Below, piece by piece: positions 32,001 through 44,303 of a stretch of DNA of 64,000 nucleotides (positions are counted from its first letter, which is position 1; every line of letters begins with the position of its first letter). The position numbers and the translations under genes are program-made. The notes under the pieces were generated by a model. It was given only the letters and a program-made list of their open reading frames with translations, was not told the DNA's origin and made no database searches. This DNA comes from Dipteris shenzhenensis (taxonomy: Eukaryota > Polypodiophyta > Polypodiopsida > Gleicheniales): NCBI GenBank assembly GCA_047967505.1, contig CM106540.1. One strand, given 5' to 3'.

Positions 32001-33700
32001 CAAAATCATTACAATGAAATAGGACACATGATTATAGTCATACTATTGTCCATTAATTGTCCCACTCTCATCCGCTATATGTGTTGCTATTCTCGTCCTA
32101 GATGCAAAAGACACTTGTTTTTTCAAATGGGAATGTTTCATTGACTGTATGGTAGAAGCCATGATGTTTATAGGGCTCCCAAGAAAATCCTTCTCACTTG
32201 TCTAGTGGCAAAATCCATGGTGTTTACTAGGTCCCTTAGTGATGTAGATGTGAGGATCAAATGTGTGAAATAGAGGGCAAAGAATGAAGGAGTGTGTCTG
32301 TGACACATGAACCATGCATGCATAGCCCTTCTTTTGAATGAGAAATTTTATATGCAAGTAGTAACTCTTCTTTTGAAAGAGAGAATTTTATATGCAAGAA
32401 CTTGTGAGATGATGGACCCAAAAAAAAAGTCCTTGAAGAAGACAAAAAGGGAGTGATCATTACAAGCACCTTTTTTCCTTGAATGATGAGCCTTACAAAT
32501 TACAATAGTTTCACATAAGCATGGGGAGGCACGAATGGAGGAGCCTCAACAAAAAGATGTAGGGGCCCCACCTAGAAGCCAACATATGGAGCTAGATATA
32601 TTCTTTTTCTCTTGCGGTTCCTTGCCTTGGAAGACATCTTGTATTAATATTATGCTAGTGAAAATCATGTTTCAAGATTGGTAAAATATTGAGCAATTCA
32701 TGACTAGAATGCATGAAACAAACTGAATTCCAATGGACAATAGGGGTCAAGCAATACCCATGGAAATGATCACCAAATCTTGTTCTTCAAAAATCATGCC
32801 TCAAATTGCAAAGCACTGGTCTCATAACATGGGATAAGAAGCAGCAACCCTCAAAAGGCTTAGATGGTATTCTTGTGGCCAAAAGTTGAGGGTAGATGCT
32901 AGCACATGCAATGGTGCCAAAATAAGTCGAAGCAAAGAATAAGCTAGGCATATCCACAACTCATAAGCAAGCAATGATTAATAGAGACTGGGTTCTCAAT
33001 TGTAACCCCAACAAAATGGACGTGTTTTAGTTCACAACCAATGGAAAGCCTATCAGCCATAATAAGTCAATTATGCTTGCATGGCCTCAAAAATTCGCAA
33101 TCGATGATATACAACTTAGCTAATGAACCAAGCCATGAGTATAATCAAGATTATGTGACACAAACATGCAACCCCATCAAAAAGGAAATTTGATGTGTCC
33201 CAAGGGTTAGTTGGTCTTTGGTGGCCACGTGAAGAATTGTTGTTTGAAGGAGGGACGGCTCACTACATAGACCCAAGGAAGTAGGTTTAGAGTCCATCCT
33301 CATGCATTGTAGACTTGTCAAAGTAACTATTCCAAAAGGTCTCGTGCCACAAATAGCTCCAACCCCACATTTGGATGCTTTTGAGGTTCCTCTATCATCC
33401 TTAGAATGTGAATACTTTTCAATGTGCTTTGCTTAATCATTAGGGCAATTCATCAGATTTCGTTGTTGTAAGATGCCAAACCTATGGCACAAATGTTTAG
33501 ATACTTAGCTCTCGAGCTACTTGAGGCCCTTGAGATGAAGATACAAAAACTCCTCAAAGCCAAATCCATGGACAATTTTGCATGGATGTCCCGATTGGTT
33601 GTCACAAGTAAAAAGAATGGGAAATGACAAGGGCCTTGACGTTCGAGAGCTTGGCTAGTGGTGCTAGGGAGGGAATGTTTCTTTTAGGGAGGGAACTTAG
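29019..33700. other. AT-rich region without recognisable genes
   Basis: About 4.7 kb with only short frames. No splice-linked coding pattern, RT or gag motif, tRNA or rRNA was recognised on either strand. It is probably old, unrecognisable repeat sequence. Confidence 0.5.
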
Positions 33701-33902
33701 ACTGGTTTGCATCCTTTTCATCTTCTAGATTGTTGCGTTTGGAGGTTGCGATTACGTTGGCACACGTGAAGCAAGCATTTGGCGGGTGTGGTATTCAAAG
33801 CACTGGTTTGCATCCTTTTCATCTTCTAGATTGTTGCGTTTGGAGGTTGCTATTGCGTTGGCACACGTGAAGCAAGTGTTTGGCGGGGGTGGTATTGAAA
33901 GC
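33701..33902. repeat. 101-bp tandem duplication
   Basis: Two copies of a 101-bp unit starting actggtttgcatcc (33701 and 33802) differ at a handful of positions. They share cacgtgaagcaag. Confidence 0.9.
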
Positions 33903-34429
33903 TCACATGTGAGAGAGGAGTGCATGGGGATGGACATGTATGTAAGCTCAAGATGATGTGTTTGAGGAGTTATTGACTCGCAAAGAGCATGCATCGAAGA
34001 GTCTACTCTGGAATGTGAGGAGTAGCCTCAAAACTATATGGAGGTAAAGTATGGAGGCCCATATTCCTGCTTTTGGGTTCTTCTTGCATAGATCATAGGT
34101 TGAATCTTAGATTGTTAACAAAAGGCATATGCAACCATGGAGCGGCAACTCAGGGCTGTTTTCCATGTAGATGTTCTGACTTTGCTATGAATAGGGACCC
34201 TTTCCTGAGGAGCTTTACACATTGATGGCTACCCACCTGTTCGGGGTTAGTTGGACCAAAGAAAATTTGCAAAATGGAATCATGTATTACACACCGTCGG
34301 GCTTCATATTTGAAAGCTACCATCGTGGACTCCACATCCTACCTGTCTAGATCCTCTATGTGAATAGGGGGGCTTGGTTGTCCAAGTTTGGGCGTGCGAA
34401 TGACATTGTTTCTACGCCTAACATGAACT

Positions 34430-35615
34430 TACCACATGATGAAGAGTTGATGAATATGAGGAGATCACATTGTTGCGCTTAGTTTGCGCTCAGGTCGTGA
34501 AATTCTTGGGTTTGGGTAGACCTCGGCGATGTGTATCCGCCACACATGCAGCCTTCGCACCACCTAAACACCGAACTTGCAACAGATGATGCAAGATGAA
34601 CCCATTGTTAAAGAGTTGGTCCAACCCTAGAGGATTCCTTGACAACCATAAAGCACATTGCGTCCGGTTGGTGTGAACATTACAATCATGAACATACCAC
34701 ATGATGGAGGATTGAGACCACATTGTCTCACTTAGTTTGCGCCCAGGTCGTGAAATTCTCGGGACCGCGATGATGTATATTTGCCTTGAATCCTTAGTTC
34801 CACGAAATTCTTGGGACCTTGGCGATGTGTATCCACCCTGAATCCTAGTTTTTTTGTCCAACCCCTCTCCCCACACACGTGGCCAACTCAGGTTGGGTTC
34901 GCACCACCAAGAGAGATGATGTAAAACGAACCCATTGTTGAAGAGTTGGGCGGAGTGTTGAGCAAAACCCTGGCCAAAATGCTAGAGGATTCCTTGACAA
35001 CCAATAACCACTCTGTGCTAGGAGCTCCTCCGAGTTGGTGTGAACAATGCATTACGTGAGGGGGAGCTCCTCCCGGTTGGTGTGAAGAACAACACAGAGC
35101 AAGTGACGCCTCCGACAAGAGCCCCTTGGGAGCTAGTTTGTGTGAATGTGGTCTCAGTGTGCGAACGTGGGTAGTGTGGGAATTGTCCAAACCACCTGAG
35201 CTACCAATGCTGAGCTATGAATGTCCCTCTCCTTCCAAGTTCCGTGCGCGAACGTCCAAACGGGTGGCACCGTTGGAACGCTCAAACTGCCTGATGAGGG
35301 TGTTTACAAACTAGAGCCGCCTATGCTCGCTCATCGTGCATTGAATGCATTTGGGCCGTGGGCAGTGCCCATGGTGCGCAAGTCTGTAAAAAACCCTCAT
35401 TGCCAAATCGCCACAGGCGCGGGAACGCCCAAACCCCCTGAGAGAGCCGTTTATCGTGCATTGAATACATCTAGGCCGTGGGCAGGCAATCTTGCCCGTC
35501 CATGATCCGTGGGTGCGGCCCATGGTGTGCAAAACGCCGCATGCGCGGGAACGCCCAAACCGCCTGCGCTGCCGATGCTCAAGCTATGAATCTCCTTCCT
35601 TCCTTCCTTCCTTCC
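34430..35615. repeat. GC-rich repeat modules upstream of the F-box gene
   Basis: Several degenerate modules repeat here. The phrase aggtcgtgaaattct occurs near 34492 and 34743, gaacccattgttgaagagttgg near 34600 and 34927, and gaggattccttgacaacca near 34630 and 34987. A core like ggaacgcccaaaccgcctg occurs five times (near 35180, 35247, 35276, 35421 and 35549). A (TTCC)n run follows at 35594-35614. Parts match, in inverted orientation, the region upstream of the polymerase eta gene at 56950-57135. Confidence 0.75.
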
Positions 35616-37355
35616 ATGTTTGGCAGAAGCCGAGTGTGAACACTGTATCAGTGCGAGAGACTTCCCAGCTCCCGTGCATGGCTGCAGAATCCAGCTCAAA
35701 GCTCGAAACTCGAAGCTCGAGTAGCTTTTCTCTTTGTTGAATTTCAGGCTCTCATCAATCAATCAGATCGATCTCAGAAGTTTTGGATTTTCGAATTCTG
35801 GAAGACTTTGAAATCGCTCCTCCTCTCATCACTGCTCCTGTCCGCACCTGCACTCGTCCTGTCGTGAATGAATTTATAGTTTTTTTTTTTTGAATGTTCT
35901 TGTCACGGAGCAGGAGGCCGCGGCCGTGATTCTTTTGATCTCCAGCTTTCAATGAATGAATGGAGGGGTGACACACACGGAACGGAAGCAGAGCGAGAGC
36001 TTTTTTTTGGCCTTTTTTGTGTGTCAGCGGCGAGCAGGAAGAAGAGAACGGATGCTCCTGCTGTATATAATGCGAGGAAGATGGGGTTGGTGTTTTCGTA
36101 AGAGAATCCATCACAGCCACACAGAGAGAGAGACGGACGCGAGCCAGTGGATGGTGAATTGAACCTGATCTGATTGAATGCTCGCTTGCCTTGACCTCCG
36201 AGCTCCATCAAAGTCATCAATCCACTAGCGAGAGCTTCTGGAGATGGACAGACAAGCTTTGACAGACATGAGGCCGTCTCGATCGCCCCCCTTATTCATT
36301 TTGGCCTGAATTTCTGGCAGAGAAGCATGAGTATCTAGCGTCCGGTGCCGTGCGCTCACAGGCAAAGAACATGTGGTGGATCGGTTTGCCTTCCCTGTGA
36401 AGCACACGGGTCCCCGGACTCCCGACTCGTGGCGGGGACTCCGGAGGGGGGGGGGTTCTGGTTGTGTCAGCCACGAGGACGAAGCAAAAGGACACACAGA
36501 AGTCCAAGAGAGGAGCTGACACCATTAGCGCTCTGCGCCCTGCCGCCAAGAGTAGATGTGAGTTACTCTGTCACAGTGAGTGAGATGTTTTTGTTCAGGT
36601 TGCGCTAAAGGCGCTGTCGCCGGATGCGAATGTGGGGCTTCGTCAGAAGAGGGAGGGGGAGAACGGCTCTGCACTCGAGGAGGAGTGGGTGAGGCGGAGG
36701 CCATGCACACAACAACAGAGAGCTCTGTCGCAGCATGTAGTAGAAGTAGGGGTAGAAAAGATTTGTGATCCAGACGCCAGCGTAAGTGGTGTAGAGAGGA
36801 AGCGTAGATGTGCTGCTACAGCGTCCAGGCTCCAGAATAGTGATAGAAAAGATGTGATCCAGGCTCCATCGTTGTTCCCTCCTGCAGCAAGCGACTGCAT
36901 GGTGGTGGGAATGTATTGAGGCAGCTACGAGTTTGAATGGTGATGCACTATCTAGCGAAAATCAGGCAGACATCAGGCATTGGTCAAGTCACGCATAACC
37001 CGACGGATGAGGTGACGGGAGCAGGCATGGGGGTTGCGGAAATTCGAATCTAGGGAGGTCGGGGTAGTCCAACGTCCTCAGATGGCGGTGCAGGAGGGAG
37101 AGGGCGACCGAGTCTCTTGACGTGTAGCGTCGAGGACGAAGGTTTTTAAGGGGAGGAAGACTGCGTACTCTTGACGGAGATCGAATTGAGTGGGATTTGT
37201 GAGCGGAATTCTGAAGAATCGGAGCTCAACGATTACGATCCTGCGAGAAACAGAGCGAGAGAGAAAGAGAGACGGAGAGAGGGAGAGAGTTGATTCGACA
37301 GAGAGCAACGCGCAAATCCACCGCATTTGAGCAGAATTCTCACTTGCAAGGAGAG
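35616..37355 (+). promoter_or_regulatory. GC-rich upstream and leader region of the F-box gene
   Basis: The 1.7 kb before the F-box start codon is GC- and CpG-rich compared with the rest of the window. It contains a TGTATATAATG box at about 36062-36072 and ends in a GAGA-rich stretch (37252-37290) just before the coding region. Where transcription starts cannot be told from sequence alone. Overlapping frames here (for example 36632-36919) show no domain and are not called genes. Confidence 0.4.
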
Positions 37356-39008
37356 ATGGAGGTGTCGAAAGCTGCAACCCAAGAAGAAGCCTGGCCTTCG
37401 TGGGCAGACATGCTTCCCGATGCGCTGGCCAGGATCTTCAGCAGGCTTTGCTTCGAGGAGATGTTGACGGTCGTCCCCAGAGTGTGTCGCACATGGAAGA
37501 GGGTCTCGCAGGACGCTGTGTGCTGGCAAAAACTGGACCTGGACGAATGGAGCCGCACCAGAAGCCACGAGACTGTGGAGAGGATGATTATGGTGTTGAT
37601 GAATCGGAGCGGGGGCTGCCTCAGAGAAATCTGTCTTCCCAGCTTCTGTAGTGACAGCATGCTTCGCCTCATAGCTTGGAGGTCCGTCTGCCCTCCTCTT
37701 TCTCTGTGTGGTTGTGTGTGTGTGTGTGTGTGTGTGTTTATCCATTCCAAATTCTCCCTCTCTCAACTGCCTTGCCATGACCTCTCTTTTCTGTGGATGT
37801 GACTCGAGCTCCTCCATTTACCTTCAACCTTGTTCTGGCACAACGCTTTTGGCAAGTCAATTTGTTCTGGCACACCTGCAGAATGCTTTTGGCACGTCAC
37901 AACCACTCGTCTGTCGAATTCTAGCTCCATGCATCCTGTCTGTCTTTGCAGCACCAATTTATTTTCTGTCTGCCTGGCAAACATTATGCTATGAAGGGAT
38001 GTCGAGTTATAAATCTCTGCCGATGTCACCAGACTTTTGTGGCAGTCACTGTGCTTCGAGTCTACAGCTCCCTAATTCCCAGCATTGTGTGTCATAGTCT
38101 TACCACACAGACTTCGAGTTTACAGCTCCCTGATTCCCAGTAGTGTGTGTCATAGTGTTACCATTATCCTCAGCCAACATGGGTTTTCAAGGCTTCCAAA
38201 TATTTTGCAGGAGCCATGCACTTTCGTTCTTTTTCAAGCCTTAAATTTTGTGATGTATCAGCATGGAAAGCTGCTTCTGTAGAACTCTACCTTCTATTCT
38301 CTGTTTCTATTTCAAGGAAAACTTTGCCAAGGGAAAGGATTGTGAGTGGACGTTGTTAATTGGATTCATGCTGTGGTGTGCAGTGGTTCTCCGCTTCAGG
38401 TGCTCCGGATCCCTTACAGTGTAGTGACAGAAGATTGCATATGTCAGCTTGCACCCAAATTTGCCTCCGTCACCTACTTGGACATAAGTGGCTGCGTTTC
38501 ATTAACCAAAGTGGCACTTGAGTCTATTGGACAGAATTGTCACCTTATCACCCGGCTCAATATGAACATGTACCCTCAGGATTCTAGTTTACGTTCAAGT
38601 GATGACATGGCTTTTGCTATTTCCCAGTACATGCCTCAGCTGCAGCACCTTGAAATGGTTTATGGGTCATTGTCAAACATAGGGTTGAAAGCTTTGCTTG
38701 AAAAATGTTTGAACTTGGAGTATCTGGATTTACGAGGATGTTGGCACTTGAACATAGAGGAAAGCTTCATAAAGGAAGCAAGAAAAAGGTTCAAGGTGTT
38801 TCACGAACCTGTGGCTGAGAAAGACATATACAACACCGATGACTCAGATTTGGATGCTTCAGATTATTTTGATGATTCGGATGTGGGGATGTGGTTTGAC
38901 AGTGAATTTGAAGATATTGATGACATTGACGACCTAATGATGGACATGCACGAGGAAGAGATTAATGGCACACTATATTTCTGGCCTGATACATCAGTTT
39001 TTCGCTGA
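37356..39008 (+). CDS. F-box/LRR protein (SKIP19/FBW2-like), two exons, 316 aa
   Basis: Exon 1 runs 37356-37681 and exon 2 runs 38384-39008. The 702-bp intron has GTCCGT at its start and GTGTGCAG at its end, and the split codon AG|T gives Ser109 with the frame preserved. Such proteins are the substrate-recognition subunits of SCF ubiquitin ligases. An F-box lies at about residues 16-60 (WADMLPDALARIFSRL, then VPRVCRTWKRVSQDAVCWQKLDL). Leucine-rich repeats follow (LRIPYSVVTEDCI, VTYLDISGCVSLT, LEYLDLRGCWHLN). The YPQD...AFAISQYMPQLQHLE segment is typical of the plant FBW2/SKIP19 group. The C-terminus (about 256-300) is very acidic, as in that group. The ATG at 37356 is chosen because the upstream extension to 37290 begins at TTG, not ATG. 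The substrate is unknown. Confidence 0.88.
37682..38383 (+). other. Intron of the F-box gene with (TG)n run and small tandem duplications
   Basis: A TG microsatellite lies at about 37705-37737, close to the donor. A 58-bp duplicated unit starts at 38054 and 38112 (cttcgagtctacagctccct). A shorter duplication (ttgttctggcacac) sits at 37829-37898. Confidence 0.8.
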
Positions 39009-39033
39009 TTTCATTTTGGACCTGAGTTAGCTA

Positions 39034-39039
39034 AATAAA
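39034..39039 (+). terminator. Candidate polyadenylation signal of the F-box gene
   Basis: AATAAA lies 26 bases after the stop codon. It is close for a plant 3' untranslated region, so a more distal site may also be used. Confidence 0.4.
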
Positions 39040-41110
39040 GTTTCAGAAATACGTACGAGTCCATCTTTTTGCAAGGACAGCATTTTCTGAGGATGAATAA
39101 TTTCATCATGAAAGTGAAGGTTGTCATTTTCCTCAGTCTGCATGTGCATAGGACAGAATTGGGCTATGTACTAGGCAGATAGGGGCTAGGCTACATATTT
39201 CTTCAAGGGCCACTATTAGAATGAAATTATGGTTCTTGAAAGAAACCAAAAGTTGCAGTTAATGTTTTGTAGCTTTTGGGGTCATTCTTAAAAGTGTCTG
39301 CTACTTTCTGTGCACACAAGTGTATTGCCAAGTTATTTGCTACTAGTGGATGCAAGGTTGCTTTTTTAACATCTCTTTCGTATGCCACAATTAAGCCTAC
39401 AAGAATACTAAGAGCTGGGGTAAAAGCAGTCTTTATCCACGTTTGCCATGAGATTTCAAAGAAAACCTCAGCCCAAGTGACACTGCCTGTGGATATTTTG
39501 ATGTTTGTGCTTTTAGAACACGTGTGAACCTTTAGATTTAAATGCCTTGGTAGTTACATTGCAAAATACACGGTTAAATTGTAAATTTGTTTTTTGCTTG
39601 ATTACTTCCTGTGTTAGTCCTCGCCAATTCAAGGTTCATAACAATTCTGTAATCTCAATATATGTTTCCAATTACTAGTGACGTGCTGGCAAGATTCCAG
39701 GAACCAACCTGTTGGTTTGCAGTGCCATATATTGAAGGCATTTTGTGCATCTTGTATGATAAAATAAAATGACATGGTTGCCTTTCAGATGAGAGCTGGT
39801 ATTTTTTCAATTCATCTCCAGTCTCACCTACTGACTCTATTGATGGAGGAGGTATTGACCACCTTCATGGTTTTAAATGGGTTGGATATGGATCTAGCTG
39901 TCACTATTTCCACCCTTTCAATTTATATCCTAGTCACTTAAACCATTTTATCTTTCAAGTTTTTCCACAGATCGAAGTTCCTGTTTACCTATTTCCTCTA
40001 TTTCAATTTATATCATAGACACTTAACACCATTTTATCTTTTGAGTTTTTCACAGATCAAAGTTTTTGTCTATCCTTTAGTCGAGTCTCTATAGGAGATG
40101 CTAATTTTGCCCTTGGTCGTTGGTATCCTAAGTAGCCTTGCACATTATCAATTCCTTTTTAATCAGTATTCTAATTGTATAAGGGTCTCACTAATCAGGC
40201 TATAACTCTGGAAAAAGAAAGTTGCAGGGTTGTTTCTTTTGACAAAATCAGTCATACAAGTGGTCCAATTAAGTAAAACTTGTCCTAGCCTGGGATTCCT
40301 TCTGAACTGAAAAGAATGCATCTCTCCTAGTTATTAACGACAGCAGATAGCAAACAGTTTTCCTTTCAAGTTGGCGCATGGTCCCAGTGGTGGTGTCGTC
40401 CGTGAATGTGTTCTTGGATGCCATTCTAGTTTTTCCAGCAGTCATCAGTTAAAAAGCTTTATTATTTAGTAATTGAGACGAAACAATTTGCATATAGCCA
40501 ACTGTTACATTGAGAGTAAATGTGAGAGGTCCACACAGCAGCTGAGATATTAAATGTACTAGTAATGAAGAGGACATGTTCTAGGTGACAAACTAGGCAA
40601 AGCTAAGCATACAATAACGCTTCCCATTTGAACAAGTAGTATTTTGTATGCTACCTTGCCATGTGACATTATGGGTGAATTAGAAGTTGACCTGTGGAGG
40701 TAACAGTGGGAGGGTGTGCTTCGAACTCAGACGTCACTATCTGCATTTGGAGTGCTTTGACTCCAGTTATGAGTAGTCAAAATTTGTGGAGGGATGATGT
40801 CTTCCATGCTTTTCTTTCCTCTGCTGTTGTTTCCTCTGCTCTTTTTCTCTTGCACGTGTCTTCCTCTGCTATTCTTTCCTCTGCTCTTTTGCTTTGCATC
40901 CTCTTTGTATGTGTCCCTCCTCTAATGTGCGCCTCCTCCCCATCCCCCTGCTCCATTTCTTTGGACTTAGGGGGCTCAATGTCTTGTATAAATTCAAGGC
41001 ACATCAATTCTCATTATGGTATATTTTTTTCCTTCCCCAAGAGGGTAGATGCATATTAGTCCTCCAATCCAATGGGTAGGCATACAACATCCCATCGTCC
41101 ACAAAGTCCA
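39040..41110. other. Gene-free stretch with an 87-bp duplication
   Basis: No gene is recognised. A degenerate tandem pair (tttcaatttatatcctagtcactta near 39914 and its copy near 40001) ends at about 40070. The short frame at 39276-39527 has no recognisable domain. Confidence 0.5.
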
Positions 41111-41120
41111 TCGAAATAGT

Positions 41121-41134
41121 CGGTTCTAATACCA
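41121..41134 (-). other. Primer-binding-site remnant of a minus-strand LTR element
   Basis: The minus strand reads TGGTATTAGAACCG, preceded by GGAACTAACG. This is the LTR/primer-binding-site junction pattern of copia elements, but no LTR boundary could be defined to the right (41135-41505). Confidence 0.35.
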
Positions 41135-41510
41135 CGTTAGTTCCATAGAGGGCTATATGTCACAACAATGGAAGCACTGGAGATGAGCCTTCCACACCTC
41201 ACACTACAGCCATGCCAAAGCGCTTGGTTCCCAAAAATTCCCAAGAGGAATACTCTTAAGGAGGCTCAATATCATTTATACTTTTAAGCCACTTCACGTC
41301 AAACTAAGGTAATGCTTTTATTGCCACACGTCACCTTATGAGTGTAGAGGCATATTAATTCTTTATTGTACCTCGTGTCATTTTGATTCAACAACAAAAG
41401 GAGTCCCTCAATAATGCATGTGGGTAATTTACAATATTAGAGTGACCCCTTGATATTTCAATAGCCAAAAAGATGGGATAATGTTTCTCCTAGTAAGGCA
41501 ACCATCCGTA

Positions 41511-42450
41511 TGTTACGGAATTTTATTTTCGATATTCTCTTGCTATGGAAATTATTTTATTTTAGTCAAGTGTGACTATGGCAAAGTATTCCATAAGAGT
41601 GCACCGGACGCGGCGCGGGTCCTAGTGGATTCTTTGTGGGGTTTAGTTGGGGACGCCTAACTACCTGTGTTTTTGCCAGGCTAGATGGTTACTATTGTGG
41701 GTGATTCCATGTTAATACTAATGTCGCTAGTTTTACTGGTGTTATTGCTATTGGTCGCAAGGTGTGTATTTTGATGTCTGTATATTAAGCGTACAATTAT
41801 GTTGGGATTAGTTAGTGTGATGATTCATCAATTGATTGTAACAACTAACACAATTGGCGGCTTGGGTATAGATGATGAGTTGGATAACAAGGAATGGAGA
41901 TGGTGAAGGTGATTTATTGATCGAAGTATCTAATGGCTGTCAAAGGCCATGGGCCATATTGTAAAGTAATGAATTTTAAGCCATGGGCTAAAATATTTTA
42001 ATTAATTGTGGATGAGGGCATATTAAGCCTTATGATATTTTAAGCTCGTGGAGCTATGTTGAGCAATCTCTCTAATTGTGGACAAGGGATGCTTTTGGAT
42101 GTACTATTATTGGCTCTTTGCTTTTTGGAATTACAATTATAAATACTCTAGATGGGAAGCAAGAGCCACCATTTAAGGGGGGCAAATTGGACCCCATTCA
42201 GTGTCGTTCTCTCTTTCTCTTCTCTCCCCCACTTGTTTTCTTGTTCTTGGTTTCTATGGTTTTGGTAAATCATGAATTTGTGATCATGTTTGAAATCCAA
42301 TTTTCGTAACACTAAGCAAATTGGACCCCATGCAATGTCGTTCTCTCTTTCTCTTCTTTCCCCCACTTGTTTCCTTGTTCTTGGTTTGGTGTCTATGGGT
42401 TTGGTAAATCATGAATTTGTGATCATGTTTGAAATTCAATTTTCGTAACA
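41511..42450 (+). repeat. 5' LTR with duplicated tail
   Basis: A first TTTTCGTAACA end is reached at 42311. The last 130 or so bases (from gcaaattggacccc near 42181) are then repeated to a second end at 42450. A TATAAATA box lies at 42138-42145. Confidence 0.82.
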
Positions 42451-43517
42451 CTGGTATTAAAGCCTGGCTACGCTCTCTAGTCTGACTGCGGGATGTTTTG
42501 AGTTTGTATGCAAAAGTTATCAAAGATGCTTTGAAAATATATGCTACAATTACAATTGACAAAAACGGTCCACATTGGCTTGTTTAAAGAATATGTGCTG
42601 GTTCTTTTGAGTGGTTGGATCAATATATTTCGACTTCAGTTGCATATGATGAGGTCAATATGAAAGAGAGGCTCCACAAGGAATCTTTTTTGAACCACAA
42701 AGTTATCAGACCGACGATTAAACGAGAAGAAAAAGAAAGTTGATTGGGGCTCAACCAAGCAAGCAAAGATTTGGAAGGAAAAAGAAGATACGTAACATAT
42801 GGTATGCTTCAATAAAGTGTTCTGCTAAAGTGAACTGAATTAGAGAAAATTAACGTGAAGAAAAAGCATATGACATTTTGGCTAAGCAAGACGGAAGGCT
42901 TGTTCGGTGACAAGCTTTTTGCTCTGATAATTTCTTTATGGAATTGCTTTTATAGATAATGAAAAATAGTTGGTATGTCAGATAATACCTTCTATGTATA
43001 TTTTCTAGCAGCTGAAGAAAATACATAATAGATCATTACTAGCTACCAAGTTAAATAAAAAACTTTGACGTGTGATTAGACAATGACGTACATATACCCT
43101 TCTGCTGATCACAAAGTAGTATATGCTACTTATTGCTACTCACATCAAAAGAAAAAAAGAATTATGCTTTGTATTTGTTATTATTTCTTAATATCATACT
43201 GGTATGGGACGGTATAGATATTAAGGAATATGACAAATATAATTCTTGAACCCTGTAACAAAATAACATAAGCAATGAATAGATGTGGTATAGTACTTTC
43301 TCTTAGTATAAGATAAGAATAAAAATAATCTTTCATAAGTTTTAAATTGGCCAAAATAATTATCTCTTGGTTAATGAGAGCTTAAGATCTCTTGAAGAAA
43401 TTTTTTGACCATGATGATACTTGATGAATATCCAAGAGAGTACTCTTCACATCTCTACTCGTTGACTAAGAAAGTCAAATACACAATTGAGATCAGTTGC
43501 AATCCAAGCAAGAGGGA

Positions 43518-44303
43518 TGTTACGGAATTTTATTTTCGATATTCTCTTACTATGGAAGTTATTTTATTTTAGTCAAGTGTGACTATGGCAAAGTATTCCA
43601 TAAGAGTGCACCGGACACGACGGGGGTCCTAGTGGATGCTTTGTGGGGTTTAGTTGGGAATGCCTAACTACTTGTGTTTTTGCCAAGCTAGATGGTTGGT
43701 ATTGTGGGTACTAATTCCGTGTTAATACTAATGTCGCTAGTTTTACTGGTGTTATTGCAATTGGTCGCAAGGTATGTATTTTGATGTCTGTATATCAAGC
43801 GTACAATTGTGTTGGGATTAGTTGGTGTGATGATTCATCAATTGATTGTAACAACTAACACAATTGGTGGCTTGAGTACAGATGATGAGTTGGATAACGA
43901 GGAACGAAGATGGTGAAGTATCTAATGGCGGTCAAAAGCCATGGGCCATATTGTAAAGTAATTAATTTTAAGCCGTGGGCTAATTTATTTTAATTAATTG
44001 TGGATGAGGGCATATTAAGCCTTGTGATATTTTAAGCTCGTGGAGCTATGTTGAGCAATCCCTCTAATTGTGAACAAGGGATGCTTTTGGATGTACTATT
44101 ATTGGCTCTTTACTTTTTGGAATTACAATTATAAATACTCTAGATGGGAAGCAAGTCCCAGCATCTAGGGGAGGCAAATTGGACCCCATGCACTGTCATT
44201 CTCTCTTTCTCTTCTCTCCCCCACTTGTTTCCTTGTTCTTGATTTCTATGATTTTGGTAAATCATGAATTTGTGATCATGTTTGAACTCCTATTTTCGTA
44301 ACA
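43518..44303 (+). repeat. 3' LTR of the 2.8-kb element
   Basis: 786 bp, with a single tail and a TATAAATA at 44130-44137. Relative to the left copy it lacks about a dozen bases near 43915 and the duplicated tail. Confidence 0.85.

Larger units (their letters stand above)
41511..44303 (+). mobile_element. Non-autonomous LTR retrotransposon, 2.8 kb
   Basis: Two related LTRs (41511-42450 and 43518-44303) begin TGTTACGG and end CGTAACA, a seven-base terminal inverted repeat. A primer-binding-like TGGTATTAAAGCC (42452-42464) follows the left LTR and AGAGGGA (43511-43517) precedes the right one. The flanks are CCGTA and CCATA, a near 5-bp target duplication with one mismatch. The 1067-bp internal region holds no gag or pol that I can recognise. 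The LTRs differ at many positions, so the insertion is older than the two complete elements to the left. Confidence 0.85.

Noticed and set aside
36632-36919. 95-codon frame upstream of the F-box gene
   Set aside because: GC-rich DNA gives long chance frames; no domain or splice context supports a gene.
37290-37355. Upstream extension of the F-box protein
   Set aside because: The extended frame begins at TTG, not ATG. ATG 37356 fits the family N-terminus.
37233-37817. 194-codon minus-strand frame across exon 1 of the F-box gene
   Set aside because: Shadow of the coding exon and the TG microsatellite (His/Thr repeats).
39276-39527. 83-codon frame after the F-box gene
   Set aside because: No recognisable domain and no splice link to the F-box gene.
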